Assembly (NCBI GenBank): GCA_964035795.1
Contig: OZ038325.1
Span: forward strand, 1,234,763-1,298,762
Origin: Pterobdella sp. o SKG-2022
Lineage: Eukaryota; Annelida; Clitellata; Hirudinida; Piscicolidae
DNA: 64,000 bases
Reading direction: 5' to 3'
Below the pieces are notes generated by a model, which searched no databases, was not told the origin of the DNA, and saw only the letters and a list, made by a program, of their open reading frames with translations. The translations under genes and the position numbers were made by a program. Shown here in pieces: positions 30,580-41,865 of this stretch. The stretch's first letter is position 1; each line of letters opens with the position of its first letter.

Positions 30580-33116
30580 TTATTCTAATTTGACTTTCTT
30601 CGCTTGATCTGTATCTACAATGAAAAAATAATAGAAAAAAAAAATAATAGTCATAATGAAAATAAAATATAAAAAATAATAAAACCACCAAAACATACCA
30701 CATGAGAATAGAAGGTGAGAAGGAAGAGGAAATGACACACACAACATGTGTTTATTTGGCGCCACATTTCTCACATCTGTCACGTGCACGCCCTCTAACC
30801 CTTCCCTCAACCCTCGTTTGGCTCCTTTTGATTGGTCGGCATTTTCGACGCCATCTTGTTCTTCCAAGCCCAAAGCTAGCTTCACCTGCCTCACAGCATC
30901 CTCTCGAGGCTGGTCATGCTTGCTGAAGGTGTAACAGTGGATCATGACCTCAATAGGGTACGCCTTTCTCGCCTCACCGGCCATCTTATCTAGCTTATCA
31001 CCCGTCTCTCCCACGCCATTAATCCTCTCACTCACTCCTCCATCAGCAACCCCACCCTCATCCTCTTCACCACACAATTCTTTGAAGTGATGAAGAAATG
31101 ATACAGCCATGGCGGGAAGGTTCATGATGACGTGGCAATTTGACAATTCACGTGACCTCAACATGGCGCCTAACACTTCTTTGATGAACTCTCCTCCATC
31201 TATGTTGTGCACCTCCACTCTACCTTCCTTTACCTGTGTTTATGTATGTGTGTGTATTTATGAGTGTGTGTGTGCGTGTAAAAAAACTTTATCTAGCGCT
31301 ATATACACACATACTCTCTACTCCTCAAACACACTTTGTTGAAAGCAATATTCTTGCGAAGCCATGCGACAGAGTGAGGGTTGAGGTCATTAGCGATAAC
31401 TCTGCACCCCTTTTTGGCTGCAGGCACCACAAAAGGACCCACCCCACAAAACACATCAAATATGGTGTCACAGGGTTTAAATGTCTGCACTAATCTCTGG
31501 TGTTCTGTGGCTGTGTGGGGTTAATGTAGGATGATGAGTGGACCATTTATATAGGGTGGTGGGTGGGTTATGTGGGGTTAGGTGGCTTATATGGGGTTGT
31601 GGTGAGTTGTGTATATGAGGTGGTGGGTGGGTTCAAAACATTATAGTGTGATGATAAAAACTCCAAAAACAATATTGTGAGAACTATCATTAAAAGTTTA
31701 TATCAATGGAAATACAATCAAATGATCGTTAAGACATACACAATCTAGGGTTCCAATAGACGAGTGAGAAGTCGAGCATAAAGGAACAGCCATGCTCTTT
31801 AACTGTAGTCTCAAAACCACCCTCCCCCGCGATCACCTCCATTTTGAAGTTGCGAAAGGTGTTGTCTATGGTGGTGAGTTTGTTTACAACCATCTTTATG
31901 TTAGACACCTTGTCCAGGATTACTTCTCCTACAAATGTGGTGGGTAATAATAATTAATAATGTATTACACTGTTGTGGAAATCCAGGACCAGACAGCTGA
32001 TCCATCTTCTCTCATTGGTTGGAGTAGTTATTGGGAAAACGTATATATGAAAATGCATAAAAATTAGTGTGAAATAAATGTCTCACTTTCATACCTCTAT
32101 ACTATACAAATGATTATTAGTGTTATTAATAATAAAAATTATTATTAATATTATTACAATTATTTTTATTATTATTACTATAATTATTATTACTACCAAT
32201 GATGTTCTTGTAGGGAAGCAGAGGTTCTTTAAGATTGAGATGAGCGATGTGGCCAACTATTGAGAAGCCTCCTATGCTTTCCTTCTGCAGTGGTGATAGG
32301 TGAGTGGAATGAGGGTGGGTCAAGGTGGGTGAAATGGTATAGAAGGGGTGGGTGAATTTAAAAACGTGAGTGCATATATTTTATAAATGCATTTTGTTGG
32401 GAGCAGAATGTAGAAATAATTATATAACATATGAAATGTGGAATAATACTTTTGGGAGGATTTGTGAAAGTATCTCGTCATAGTTCCAATTGGTGTAATC
32501 GAGATTTATTTCAACCTATATGTTTGTGTGTGTGGGTTGAGGTGGAAGATGGTGGCAATGGTGATAAAGATACCTGTTGAAAATTATCGCGAGGAATAGT
32601 GAAAGATGATTCTTCAAATGTATGATAAAGCTGTTGTAAATCAATGAATGATGAAGGGTTAAGCAGAACCATTTTGAAGAAGGAATGGTCGCCTTTATGG
32701 AAAGTGTCATCTGCTGCCACATCAAGCACAGGCTTTACATTGGGGATCCTTAATATTTGCTTTTTGTACTTTTTTCTAAAATCTGACACTTTGCTTTCTG
32801 GTACAAAAATTCCAATAACCTTGATCACACAGTCAAAAAGACTTCTGTCTAAGGTATTGATGTTTCTTGCTCTGTCATTTTCTACCAGTTTTTGGGTGGA
32901 TAATTGCGTAAAGTCTATCGTTTTATGTGTTTTGTAGCGCATAATGAAACTATCTAAAAAAATGGACAAAAAGTTGTAATGTTTAATGGGTGTGTTTTGG
33001 GAGCACAAAACTTCATAAAACCCCTTTAAAGGTAGTTTTCGTGTTTTTAAAACATTAGAAATTTTTTCTTGTGTCAATGATGGTTTGATGAAGAAATAAA
33101 AACGTCTCAAAACCAT
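30580..33116 (-). CDS. TRMT5: tRNA (guanine-37-N1)-methyltransferase
   Basis: TRMT5 methylates G37 next to the anticodon, using S-adenosylmethionine, and prevents frameshifting. Vertebrate TRMT5 acts mainly in mitochondria. Exons: 33116-32574, 32515-32450, 32284-32197, 31928-31740, 31510-31335, 31233-30699, 30614-30580; all phases agree, giving 543 residues. Conserved blocks are [11 protein letters not shown] and LPYKNIIG, then the VYWNPRLSTEH segment across exons 4/5. The methyl-donor site [10 protein letters not shown] starts near residue 313, followed by ANDLNP. The NLPA motif lies at about 392-395, and [12 protein letters not shown] near the end. An extra acidic stretch of about 45 residues (GEEDEGG onward) follows the NLPA helix. 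The N-terminus MVLRRFYFF is basic and hydrophobic, compatible with mitochondrial targeting. A reverse AATAAA at 30537-30542 follows the stop. Divergent from the NAP1-like gene. Confidence 0.93.
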
Positions 33117-33502
33117 CACTCATTGCAACATGTTTAAAATCTCAATCCACAAAAATACATTTGAAAGTAATATCGGTAAAAAATTCAATTTTACTTGAGA
33201 AACATATAAAAAAAAATTTTAAAAACTAATTTTAAAAATAATCAGAAACCATAGTTTACAAATAAAATTAGTTCATAGCTTTGGCGCCAAGCACTTTTCT
33301 TGTTGTATTGACCATAACTTCACGTGCCTGTCCGGAATGACTGACAAGTACGTTCTTCGTTATTTTCATGATTTCCGGCATTTTTAATAAATTATATTTC
33401 CGTTTCTTCAGTAAACAAGAATCCAACGTTGACGGTTGGTTAATTGCTTTTTTTTAATACAGCTTTATAGATATCGTAATACTTTTAAAAAAATATATTT
33501 TA
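33117..33502. promoter_or_regulatory. Putative bidirectional promoter, TRMT5 / NAP1L
   Basis: The two start codons, on opposite strands, are 386 bases apart. The gap holds TTTGGCGCC (33279-33287), an E2F-like half palindrome, which would suit growth-linked genes. This site call is tentative. Confidence 0.4.
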
Positions 33503-36500
33503 ATGAAAATTATTTTAAAAGGAGATGTTCAGAAAAAGAAGTCATCAGTTCTTTCCTCCATAATCACCAACCCTCAGGTTCAGACGATACCTATTACTTA
33601 TCAGACTACTATGTCTAGCACACTTATATAAAGATATCAATTAATTCAATACCAATAACCCGCCATTAATGATCAGAAAAACATTAATAGGTTTATGAAT
33701 ATGTCCATTTAGGTGATGGGGGCTTTCAATGACAAGTTGCAGACGATGGTAGGTAGGAAATCTGACTTCATCCCTTAGTAAGCCATAATTTCTATTTCAT
33801 TCATGACATTTTTAATAAATAAACCAACTAAAACATATTCAACAATCCCAAATACCCAACAATTCAAACCCTTTTTATACACAAGTAAAACTTTTATCAT
33901 ACACCCTTCCAGCTTGCCTAAAAATGTCAAAAGACGTCTGAAAGCACTCAAGCGTTTGCAGCTTGATATATTCAAAGTTAGGGTTCCCACTTACACACCA
34001 ATATAATCATGCTTTTCAATGCTTTACTACTACAGTTTATTTATTATTATTATTATATTTGTATAATAATCATGTGGCTTAGAAACATCTGAAGTTAATG
34101 CCACTTTAATCTTATTTGTATTGTATTGTACGTTTATCCAATCAAGTTTTCATTACATAACTGGTACTTACTTACTTATATTTGTACCTCCACTTGATAA
34201 TGTAAGTTCATCTTATGAAAAGCTTCGTGGAATAAAATAAACTCCTAAAAGTGTTTTCATTTGAATATTTGTTATATAACTTCAATCACCAATTATTCTA
34301 TCCCATTTTCTTGAGCAATTAATTATAAACCAAATAAGAAGTGTTCATCATATTGTCACCTGTCAACCACCAATCACAGATAGAAGCAGACTTCTTCAAA
34401 GAGATGCACCAATTGGAAAGCAAGTTTAATGGTCTCTATAAGCCTCTTAATGATAAGGTTTGTTGTTAAGTTGGTTGTTTTGTTTGTTGTTTAGTCTGTG
34501 TCTATTGGTGTTGTTAAGTTGATTGGTTGGCTAACCAATGGTTTTATTGGTGGGTTTGTTAATTGTTAAAATCATTGCTCTTATCATTTTCATCATCAAC
34601 CTATAGAGAAAGGACATAGTGACAGCCATATATGAGCCCACAGATGAAGAATGCCAGTTTGAAGAGGAGGAGGAGGATGAGGAAAAAGATGAGAAAAAGG
34701 ATAAGGATGAAAAGGTTTGTGTATAACATGTGTGTGTGTGTGTTCATTTAACATATTTATGTGTGTCATGTGAGAAAACTTTGTTGCTATCCTATACATC
34801 ACTGGGTGTAGCAGGCTCTAATAAGTGTGTGTGGTTTAGTCATGCATTGTATCTTACACAATGTGTATTGCCCATTGATAGAAGGAGAGTGTATTCCCTG
34901 AAGATACCAAAGGAGTGCCAGAGTTCTGGCTCACCATCCTCAAGAATGTACCCAATACTAACCAACTCATCTTTGTGAGTTTGTGTGCATATGTTGCGTT
35001 GTGTGTTTGTGTGTGTGTGGGAGTTTTGGCGTTAGTGCTTGTTGTGGTTTGGTTTTGTGTGTGTTGGAGTGAGAAAACTGTATTCCCTCCTATCTCATTT
35101 ACACCCATAAACATACATATTTATAAGCTCACACTACAGTAGCTGTCATTAGATATGCAGTCATCATTAATATCATTATATATATATATATATATATTAT
35201 TGTCCAACCCACGCTAGCATGGAAACGGACGCAAAACGATGCTGATGATAATATATGTTTTTTTTATTATAATACAATAACTATATTAATATAATTAATA
35301 TCACGCCAACATGTAAGGACGGGGATGAGGAGGTGTTGAAAAGCTTGACAGACATCAGAGTGGAGCACCTAGTTGATCCAGCTCAAATGGTCTGTATCCA
35401 TCCATCTCCTTTGACCCCATCCATCAATCTCTTTCAACCCCATCCATCCAATTTCTTTCCTCCATTCTCCTATCCATCTCTCATTCATTCATCCACCCAT
35501 CATTTTTTTTACCCGGAGCACCCTAGTCTTGTTGGGTGCTTCTCATGTCTTCATCAAGACCATCCAGTGGTCGAGAAGCTCAGCCGCTCTTGCGGGGTTG
35601 GTCTACAGACTCTCTGGACCCAGTGTGGTATTTATTTTGGGGCAGGTGAAGAGGTGAGGGGTGTCGTGAATGTGTGTTTGGCAGTGGGCATTAAGGTGAG
35701 GAATGTGATGAGGGTAGGATTTTGTTGAGGTATGAGAGGATGCAAGGTGATTTGTTTGATCTGAGTTGGGCGAGAGTGTGGTGGTCTAGGGTGGTTTCTG
35801 ATTTATGAATGGGTGGGACTTGCTTGCTGAGGATTTTGTTGTGAGTGGATGATATGTAGTCATGAACTATTTTTGTGTGTATTGTTTTCATGTTGTTTTT
35901 TATTTGTGTGTGAGAGGTGGTCTGGGTGGAGGATGGTATGTTTAGGGTGTAGTTGATGTTGTTGTTGTTGAATGTGGATTGTTTATTGTATCTGGGGTGG
36001 GCTTCTTGTGTGGTGAGTGGGTGTAGGGTATGATTGGGGTGGGAGGCTTTTTGTGTGAGTTGTGATGCGCGGAGTTTGAGATAGTTTTGGAGTGGGAGGA
36101 TTTTGGTCTCTGAGTGGAGGTGTTGGGTGTTGGTGTCTAGGGTGCAGTCAGTGATTGTTCTCAAGGCTGCATTTTGGATTTTTTGGAGTTTGTTGAGGGA
36201 GGTGGATGAGATGATGGGTGACCAGATGGTGTTGGCGTATTCGATGATGGGAAGGAGTAATTTTTTGTATGTGGTGATGAGTGTTTCTTTGCTTTTTCCC
36301 CAGTGTGTTGATGTGAGGAGTTTTAGGAGATTGAGTTTTTTTTTGCTTTAGTGATGGTGTTTGTGTGGGTGGAGTAATTTAGTTTGGGGTCAAAAGTTAA
36401 GCCAAGAATGGTAGGGTTGGAGGTGGTGGAGATGGGAATGTTGTTGATGTGAATGTTCAGGGGTTTGTTATATTCTAATGGGTCTGGGGTCATGAGAATT

Positions 36501-38901
36501 GATGTGGTTTTGGTAGGGTTGATTTGTAGGTTGTTATTGTGAGCCCATGTGTGTATTTCATTGAGGTATGGTAGGAGGTTCTGGGTGGCTGTGTTGATGT
36601 TGGGGTGGGATGGTGTTATGGTGATGAGGTTGAGTGAGCTGATTTCGGGGAGTGGTATGTTTGAGAGGTACATGTTGAAGAGAGTGGGTGATAGGACACC
36701 TGCTTTGATGTTTGTGTGTTTTGATGTGTGATTGTTGTATGAGGTGTATTGTCAATGGCCTTTTAGGTAGAAGGCCAGGAATTTGAGTATTGTTGTAGGA
36801 ATGTGGGTATTGTGTATTTTGTTGATGAGTTGGTGGATGTTGACTGTGTCGAATGCTTTGGTCATGTTGAGGGTGGTGAGAATTGTTCTATTGGGGGGCG
36901 TTTTTTTATTAAAACCAGTGAGTAGGGTGTTATTGATTTGATATAGGGCTGTGGTGGTGAAGTGTGCGGCTCTGAAGCCGTGTTGGTGTGTTGGGAGGAT
37001 TATATTAGTGGTGATGTGTGGGAGAATGATTTTTTTTGAGTTTTTGCTATGGGAGAGAGTAGGGCTATTGGTCTGTATGAGGAGGGGAGAGAAGATTTTT
37101 TGTTGGGTTTGGTGATGGGGATGATTTTGGAGGTTTTCCATATTTGGGGTATGGTGTTTGTGTTGATTGTGATGTTGTAGAGGTTGGTTAGGTGTTTGAT
37201 GGCTATTGGTCCTAGGTGTTTGAGATGTTTGATGTTGATATTGTCTGGTCTTGAGGAGTTGTTATTTTTAGATTGTTTTATAGCCAGAATGGTATCTGAT
37301 TCGGTGATTGTTATTAGGATAGATGGGAGTGATTTGGTGAGTTTGTTTGTTATTCTGTGAGTGGGGTTGGAGGAGTGTTTTGTGGTTGAATTAAAAAATT
37401 CATTTAGTGTGTTGGCTTTTTGTGTGTCTGTGTGGGCTGTTTTGTTGTTGTGAGTAATGGTTGTATTGGTAGGAGTGGTAGGCTTTTTGGGGTTGAGGGC
37501 CTTTACTGTGAACCATAGGATGTGAGATTTTTTTGTGGTCCCAGTCGGCTTTCAGGTGCTCCTCCCATTTTTGTTTTTCATGTCATTGAATGAGGTGGGA
37601 TCCACTCATCATCTGTTTTTTTTTCATGCATCTCAACTTTCTACACCATATTCACCATCAAATCATTCCACAAAATCTACCATCAACACTTCATACCTCT
37701 CCACCATCAATTACTCTTATCACATCATTTCTGTATGCCATATCTCCACCAAAACTCCCACCCACCACAGGGTTATAAACTCCATTTTGACTTCTCTTCC
37801 AACGACTTCTTCACACAGAGCACTCTCACAAAGACGTTTGTTGTACTTTTTTTGCTATTAATTTTATTATTATTTTGTTTTTTTTTTATTATTTGTTATT
37901 ATAATTATTCATAAATATTAATTCAAACAAAATTACACCCATTCATACATACAATCAAAAATCTTCAACCTCATACAGCCCTCATCAACCACATCCATCC
38001 ACCATCTTTCCCATCAACCACATCCACCATCTTTCCCATCAACCACATCCACCATCACCACTATTAATCACATCCACTTTGCACACAGATACAACTTAAG
38101 GATGGTGCCTAATGAAAAGTGCCCCATGAGCTATGAGGGGCCTGAGATTGTTGCCTGCTTTGGGTATGTGTGTTTGTGGTTTTTTCTATTTTTCTTCCTT
38201 CCTTCCTTCCTTCCTTCCTTCCTTCCTTCCTTCCTTCCTTCCTTCCTTCCTTCCTTCCTTCCTTCCTTCCTTCCTTCCTTCCTTCCTTCCTTCCTTCCTT
38301 CCTTCCTACCATTCTGTCTTTCATCTTTTCCCATCTCCTACCCTCACATTAAAACGCCATAAAAGACTCAACACATGACCAGGTGTGAGATAAGTTGGAA
38401 CAAAGACAAGGACCTGACAAAGGATGAGAATGGGGCCAAAAAAGAATCTTTTTTCAACTTCTTCAGCCCTCCGTCCCTTAAAGGTGTTTGGAAGTTGTTT
38501 ATTTTTCATTATTTTTATTTTTTCCCTTATTATTTCTATTGTTTCGCGGTTATTTATATACTAAAATGTCTTTTTAGGTATTATTTATATTTTTTTTGTT
38601 ATACCAAAAAAAATTTTCAACCAATCACAGACAAGGAGTTGGATCAAGAGGAGATCGTAAGTGGTTTGAACATGGATGCAACATTTTAATTTCTTTGATT
38701 GCACGATTGTTCAACACTTAGGAGAGACATAACTGGTTTGTGTGCGTTAACACGCACTCCACCATCAGACAAAAATTTACCACACTAACACAATAACATC
38801 CTTCCACCACACACAAACACACACTACTACATATAAAAAAGGGTTAACACGCACATCCAACCACACATACACAAACCTCCCAAACACACATTCAAACCTC
38901 T

Positions 38902-38941
<40 letters not shown>

Positions 38942-39710
38942 AGGACGAGTTGTCGACAGATTTTGAGACAGGTCACATGCTCCAATCCATGGTGGTTCCC
39001 AAGGCTGTGTTGTACTACACTGGGGAGGCCCTTGAAGAAGAGGTGGGTGGGGAAGGAGAGAAGGGTTTCGGTAGATCGGGTGTCTTGTAGTATGACATTT
39101 ATGTGTGGGGTTTGAGATGGATTGATGTGTGGTTTCAGGGGTTGATGTGGTGCAGTGCACAGGGATGGTTCAGTGAATAGAGTTGTTTTTTTAGTGGCTT
39201 GGTGGATTTGGTGTTTGGGAATAACTTGTGTCTTGAAAACCAAAGTTCATATAAGGGTATAATGCTGATATTCTATAATGATGAGGGTTGTTCTATTAAT
39301 GATGATGAGGTTATTTATAATGGTTTCCAGGAGGATTATAGTGACGAGGATGATGAGTCTTCAGAGGGTGATGATGATGATGATCCCGACTACAAACCAT
39401 CCAAAGTTGGTTCTTGTTTCGTTGTTTTGTGGATGCTTATAATGGAGTTGTGATTATATATGTAATATTTGCTGCGTATAATGATGAGTGTTTAAGGAAA
39501 GCTTGTTTTGTTTCATCATAGATGGGGTGTAACTAAGGCGATCTTTTGTTTTTAGTGGTTAGGTAATTTAAAATTGTTTTCATTCGTTGTTGATATTACT
39601 TGAATATTTTTTGACTTAGTTTTTTATTAACATTGGGTGTTAATCTTGTATTAAGCTCTTCGTTATACTTACCACCGCAGAAAGACAAGAATGAATGTAA
39701 GCAACAGTGA
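33503..39710 (+). CDS. NAP1L: Nucleosome assembly protein 1-like histone chaperone
   Basis: NAP1 proteins carry H2A-H2B and assemble nucleosomes. Exons: 33503-33577, 33713-33777, 33913-33976, 34380-34457, 34607-34714, 34882-34974, 35318-35389, 37771-37835, 38089-38163, 38383-38483, 38631-38656 (26 nt), 38941-39042, 39331-39405, 39681-39710; in phase, 342 residues. Recognisable blocks are LPKNVKRRLKALKRLQ, the dimerisation-helix segment EADFFKEMHQLESKF, GLYKPL, AIYEPTDEEC, KGVPEFWLTILKNV, FDFSSNDFFTQSTLTKTY, SYEGPEIVACFG, SFFNFFSPP and VLYYTGEALEE. An acidic tail DPDYKPSK follows. The protein ends CKQQ, identical to the prenylation-type CaaX end of vertebrate NAP1L1. The N-terminus is short: the ATG at 33503 gives MKIILKGDVQKKK, and an additional upstream exon is possible. 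Intron 7 (2.4 kb) carries an antisense LINE. Confidence 0.92.
35175..35255 (+). repeat. (TA)n plus short interspersed element with CTAGCATGGAAACGGACGC core
   Basis: A (TA)n tract is followed by TTGTCCAACCCACGCTAGCA, GGAAACGGACGCAAAAC and GATGATAAT. The same core, in reverse orientation, lies at 40625-40665. It lies in NAP1L intron 6. I associate this core with interspersed repeats of cephalopods and other molluscs (recollection, not checked). Confidence 0.55.
35520..37535 (-). mobile_element. Antisense LINE in NAP1L intron 7
   Basis: Minus-strand frames at 37141-36752, 36673-36323 and 36164-35691 form one broken reverse-transcriptase open frame. It shows HQHGFRAAHFTTTALYQI, TLNMTKAFDTVNI, GVLSPTLFNMYLSNI, LQINPTKT and LGLTFDPKL, then IIEYANTIWSP and ALRTITDC. 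The pattern is that of jockey/CR1-type non-LTR elements. The catalytic YADD region is degenerate and there are several stops and frameshifts. The coding strand is extremely A/C-rich, giving Thr/Asn/His/Pro/Ile-rich protein. Confidence 0.8.
38194..38307. repeat. (CTTC)n microsatellite in NAP1L intron 9
   Basis: About 28 near-perfect TTCC units. The six-frame translations of Leu-Pro-Ser-Phe or Lys-Glu-Gly-Arg repeats are artefacts of this tract. Confidence 0.95.
38905..38939. repeat. (CA)n microsatellite abutting an exon
   Basis: The CA run ends in the acceptor ACACAG at 38940, directly before NAP1L exon 12. The usual polypyrimidine tract is replaced by CA repeats, as in SIRT6 intron 4. Confidence 0.9.
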
Positions 39711-39844
39711 AGAGTCATGCCTTCGGACATATAATTACGTTTATTGCAGTCGCTTCAATTTTCGTGAATTTAGATTTTAATCAAGTATGAAGACTTGAAA
39801 AGTTTTTAGATTTTATTTTAAACTCGTTCGAATGAGATCAAAGA

Positions 39845-39850
39845 AATAAA
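39845..39850 (+). promoter_or_regulatory. Candidate NAP1L polyadenylation signal
   Basis: AATAAA lies 135 bases after the NAP1L stop codon. Confidence 0.45.
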
Positions 39851-39879
39851 TATTACAGTTTTTGATTCGCTTTTAAACG

Positions 39880-40130
39880 TTAGTAACATTGATTCTCCTT
39901 AAGACATCGCACGTACTCTATGGTGTTGGGTGATAGACCGTTGCAATGCCACGTCAGACATGAAAAGCGCATATCTGTGAATCTTTTTCCTCTTCCCTCC
40001 CTTCTGTTTCTACTTTCCTCCATTTTGAAGTTTTCTGCGGCGGGTAGATACTCGTAGTCTTCGTCGCTAGTGTCGACGTTTTCAACGAGTGCTCTGCCGA
40101 AGAGTGATGCGAAGGGTTGATGGAGGTGGT
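39880..40130 (-). CDS. Candidate terminal exon, possible secreted Cys-containing peptide
   Basis: After an acceptor CCTTCAG (40137-40131), a frame of 82 codons runs to a stop at 39880. It has higher GC and non-repetitive sequence unlike its surroundings. It encodes FASLFGRALVENVD, an acidic DTSDEDYEY stretch, then a basic segment ending GRGKR. After that comes a stretch with four Cys (MRFSCLTWHC, YVRCLKENQC). The dibasic site before a Cys-containing C-terminus resembles a prohormone layout, but no family is recognised and no signal-peptide exon was found upstream. It is convergent with NAP1L. Confidence 0.35.
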
Positions 40131-40624
40131 CTGAAGGTTATTTTTACGCTATTATGATTCTTTTAAATACGAAAAAAAACAGAATTTTTAATAAATGTAG
40201 CTTCATGAAAGGTTAAAATTTCATATTAAGGATGTCTCAAAATTTTACTCAAGTCTTCAAGTTGACGTTTGCTACTTGAATATGTTAAAGAAATAAAAGC
40301 AGACAATATTTTTGGACTAAATAATTCAATTCGTTTGTTTAAGTTGTCATCAGTTCACTTTATCTCTTCAAAGCTGGATGTTCATTATGCAGTGAAAAAC
40401 ACTCATTTTTTCGAAAAATTTTTTAAAAGTAACATTCAAATAATTTATTTTAAATTAATACATTTATTTTCTTCATAATTCATTGAATGTATCTACATCA
40501 ACCTCCTTAATTTCATTTCAAGCTCGTAAAACCTTCTTCAATATGCACCTCCCATTAAATGCGGCTCGACATCCAAAACCACACTTAACATCATAACACA
40601 ACCACATACCCATATCTTCCCACA

Positions 40625-40680
40625 TTGTCATTGTTTTGCGTCCGTTTCCATGCTAGCATGAGTGGTACGGGGTCTCATAA
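40625..40680 (-). repeat. Second copy of the CTAGCATGGAAACGGACGC-core element
   Basis: The reverse complement reads CTAGCATGGAAACGGACGCA and then AAACAATG, matching 35215-35245 over about 25 bases. Confidence 0.6.
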
Positions 40681-41134
40681 TAGCTCTTCTTCCCACCCTA
40701 AGGCGTTGGGCTAGTTCAGGTTCAAGTCTCATTTTTCCAAGATCATTGCCTAATAACTGAACCCATAATTCCATGGTCTACCTTTTTTATCTTACCCTCT
40801 ACCTCGAGATACCTGCAATACCTAATCAACTGAATACTTGATATTCTTTTACAATTTTGGCAGCAATACCTATATGTACCCCAAAAATGTAGTTCTCCTA
40901 CAACGTCAATACGTGACCTAGAAACTTTTGAAGTTAAGGCCACTATAACCATACTCATAATTGTATTGTAACATCCCTAAAAAACGCGTGTTTTCATAGC
41001 AACACGTCACATTTTTATCATCTATGCGACAAAAATATGACCGACCTTCGCTAAGTGCTTCTGCCAAATGAGGTGACTCCGAGGTTTTATGCTGATCAAA
41101 TCTTGACACTTTTTTTAAATGACTTTTTTTTCAA

Positions 41135-41260
41135 ATTAATATTTTTTATTCTTATTTTTTAAATTTTTATTATTCTTATTACTTCAATTAATATTTTTTA
41201 TTCTTATTTTTTAAATTTTTATTATTCTTATTACTTCAATTAATATTTTTTGTTATTTTT
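41135..41260. repeat. 52-bp AT-rich tandem repeat, 2.4 copies
   Basis: ATTAATATTTTTTATTCTTA begins at 41135, 41187 and 41239 (the last copy diverges after 12 bases). Confidence 0.85.
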
Positions 41261-41443
41261 TTAAAAACTATTATTGCATTTTTTTATTCTATTTATATGT
41301 CTTTTGTGTATTTACATTTGTTTAATCGCTAGTAAAGGTACCTTATTGTGGATATAAGTGGCTTCCACACAAATAAAAATTCAGTTATATCTATTTAATT
41401 ATATTCTAAGCATATTTATGAATACATAATAATTATTTGGACA

Positions 41444-41643
41444 NNNNNNNNNNNNNNNNNNNNNNNNNNNNNNNNNNNNNNNNNNNNNNNNNNNNNNNNN
41501 NNNNNNNNNNNNNNNNNNNNNNNNNNNNNNNNNNNNNNNNNNNNNNNNNNNNNNNNNNNNNNNNNNNNNNNNNNNNNNNNNNNNNNNNNNNNNNNNNNNN
41601 NNNNNNNNNNNNNNNNNNNNNNNNNNNNNNNNNNNNNNNNNNN
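41444..41643. other. Assembly gap of 200 N
   Basis: Exactly 200 unknown bases. A round number implies a placeholder, so the true gap size is unknown. Reading frames made of unknown residues here are meaningless. Confidence 0.99.
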
Positions 41644-41712
41644 ATATGCATGTTATCAATTGAATATTTATGAATATAAAATTAGTATTTTTACATTTTG
41701 CTACCTATTTGT

Positions 41713-41865
41713 AGGTCCGTATAGCTTAGCTCGTAGAGCATTAGACTAATTATCTAGAGTTACCGGGTTCAATCCCACGCGGGCCGACAATTATATACAC
41801 AAGTAGCGCCCTGTGAAACATCTGTTGAGCTAACGAAGCCCCAATATGGGGCGACTGATGTTCGG
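41713..41865 (+). mobile_element. tRNA-Ile-like SINE
   Basis: The head begins GGTCCGTATAGCTTAGCTCG and has D-arm- and anticodon-arm-like folds. The loop CTAATTA would give anticodon AAT (Ile). The B-box is GGGTTCAATCCC. The T stem pairs poorly and the head runs into a body (CGCCCTGTGAAAC, GCCCCAATATGGGGCG) shared with other copies, so this is a tRNA-derived SINE, not a functional tRNA gene. Confidence 0.75.

Larger units (their letters stand above)
40131..41443. other. Repeat-rich region without recognised gene
   Basis: It contains a reverse copy of the CTAGCATGG-core element (40625-40665) and a 52-bp tandem repeat (41135-41260). Minus-strand frames at 40743-41109 have no recognisable domain. 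Confidence 0.5.

Noticed and set aside
31699..31742. TRMT5 exon 4 ending at AGATT before the first GTGTAT
   Set aside because: That donor breaks the frame with exon 5; the next donor GTATGT two bases later restores the conserved RLSTEH segment.
38102..38378. Leu-Pro-Ser-Phe or Lys-Glu-Gly-Arg repeat proteins
   Set aside because: Translations of the (CTTC)n microsatellite inside a NAP1L intron.
41399..41673. Reading frames spanning the N gap
   Set aside because: Composed of unknown bases only.
41713..41787. A functional tRNA-Ile(AAT) gene
   Set aside because: The acceptor and anticodon arms pair, but the T stem does not, the sequence continues into a shared SINE body, and related heads occur at 26.3 and 43.0 kb.
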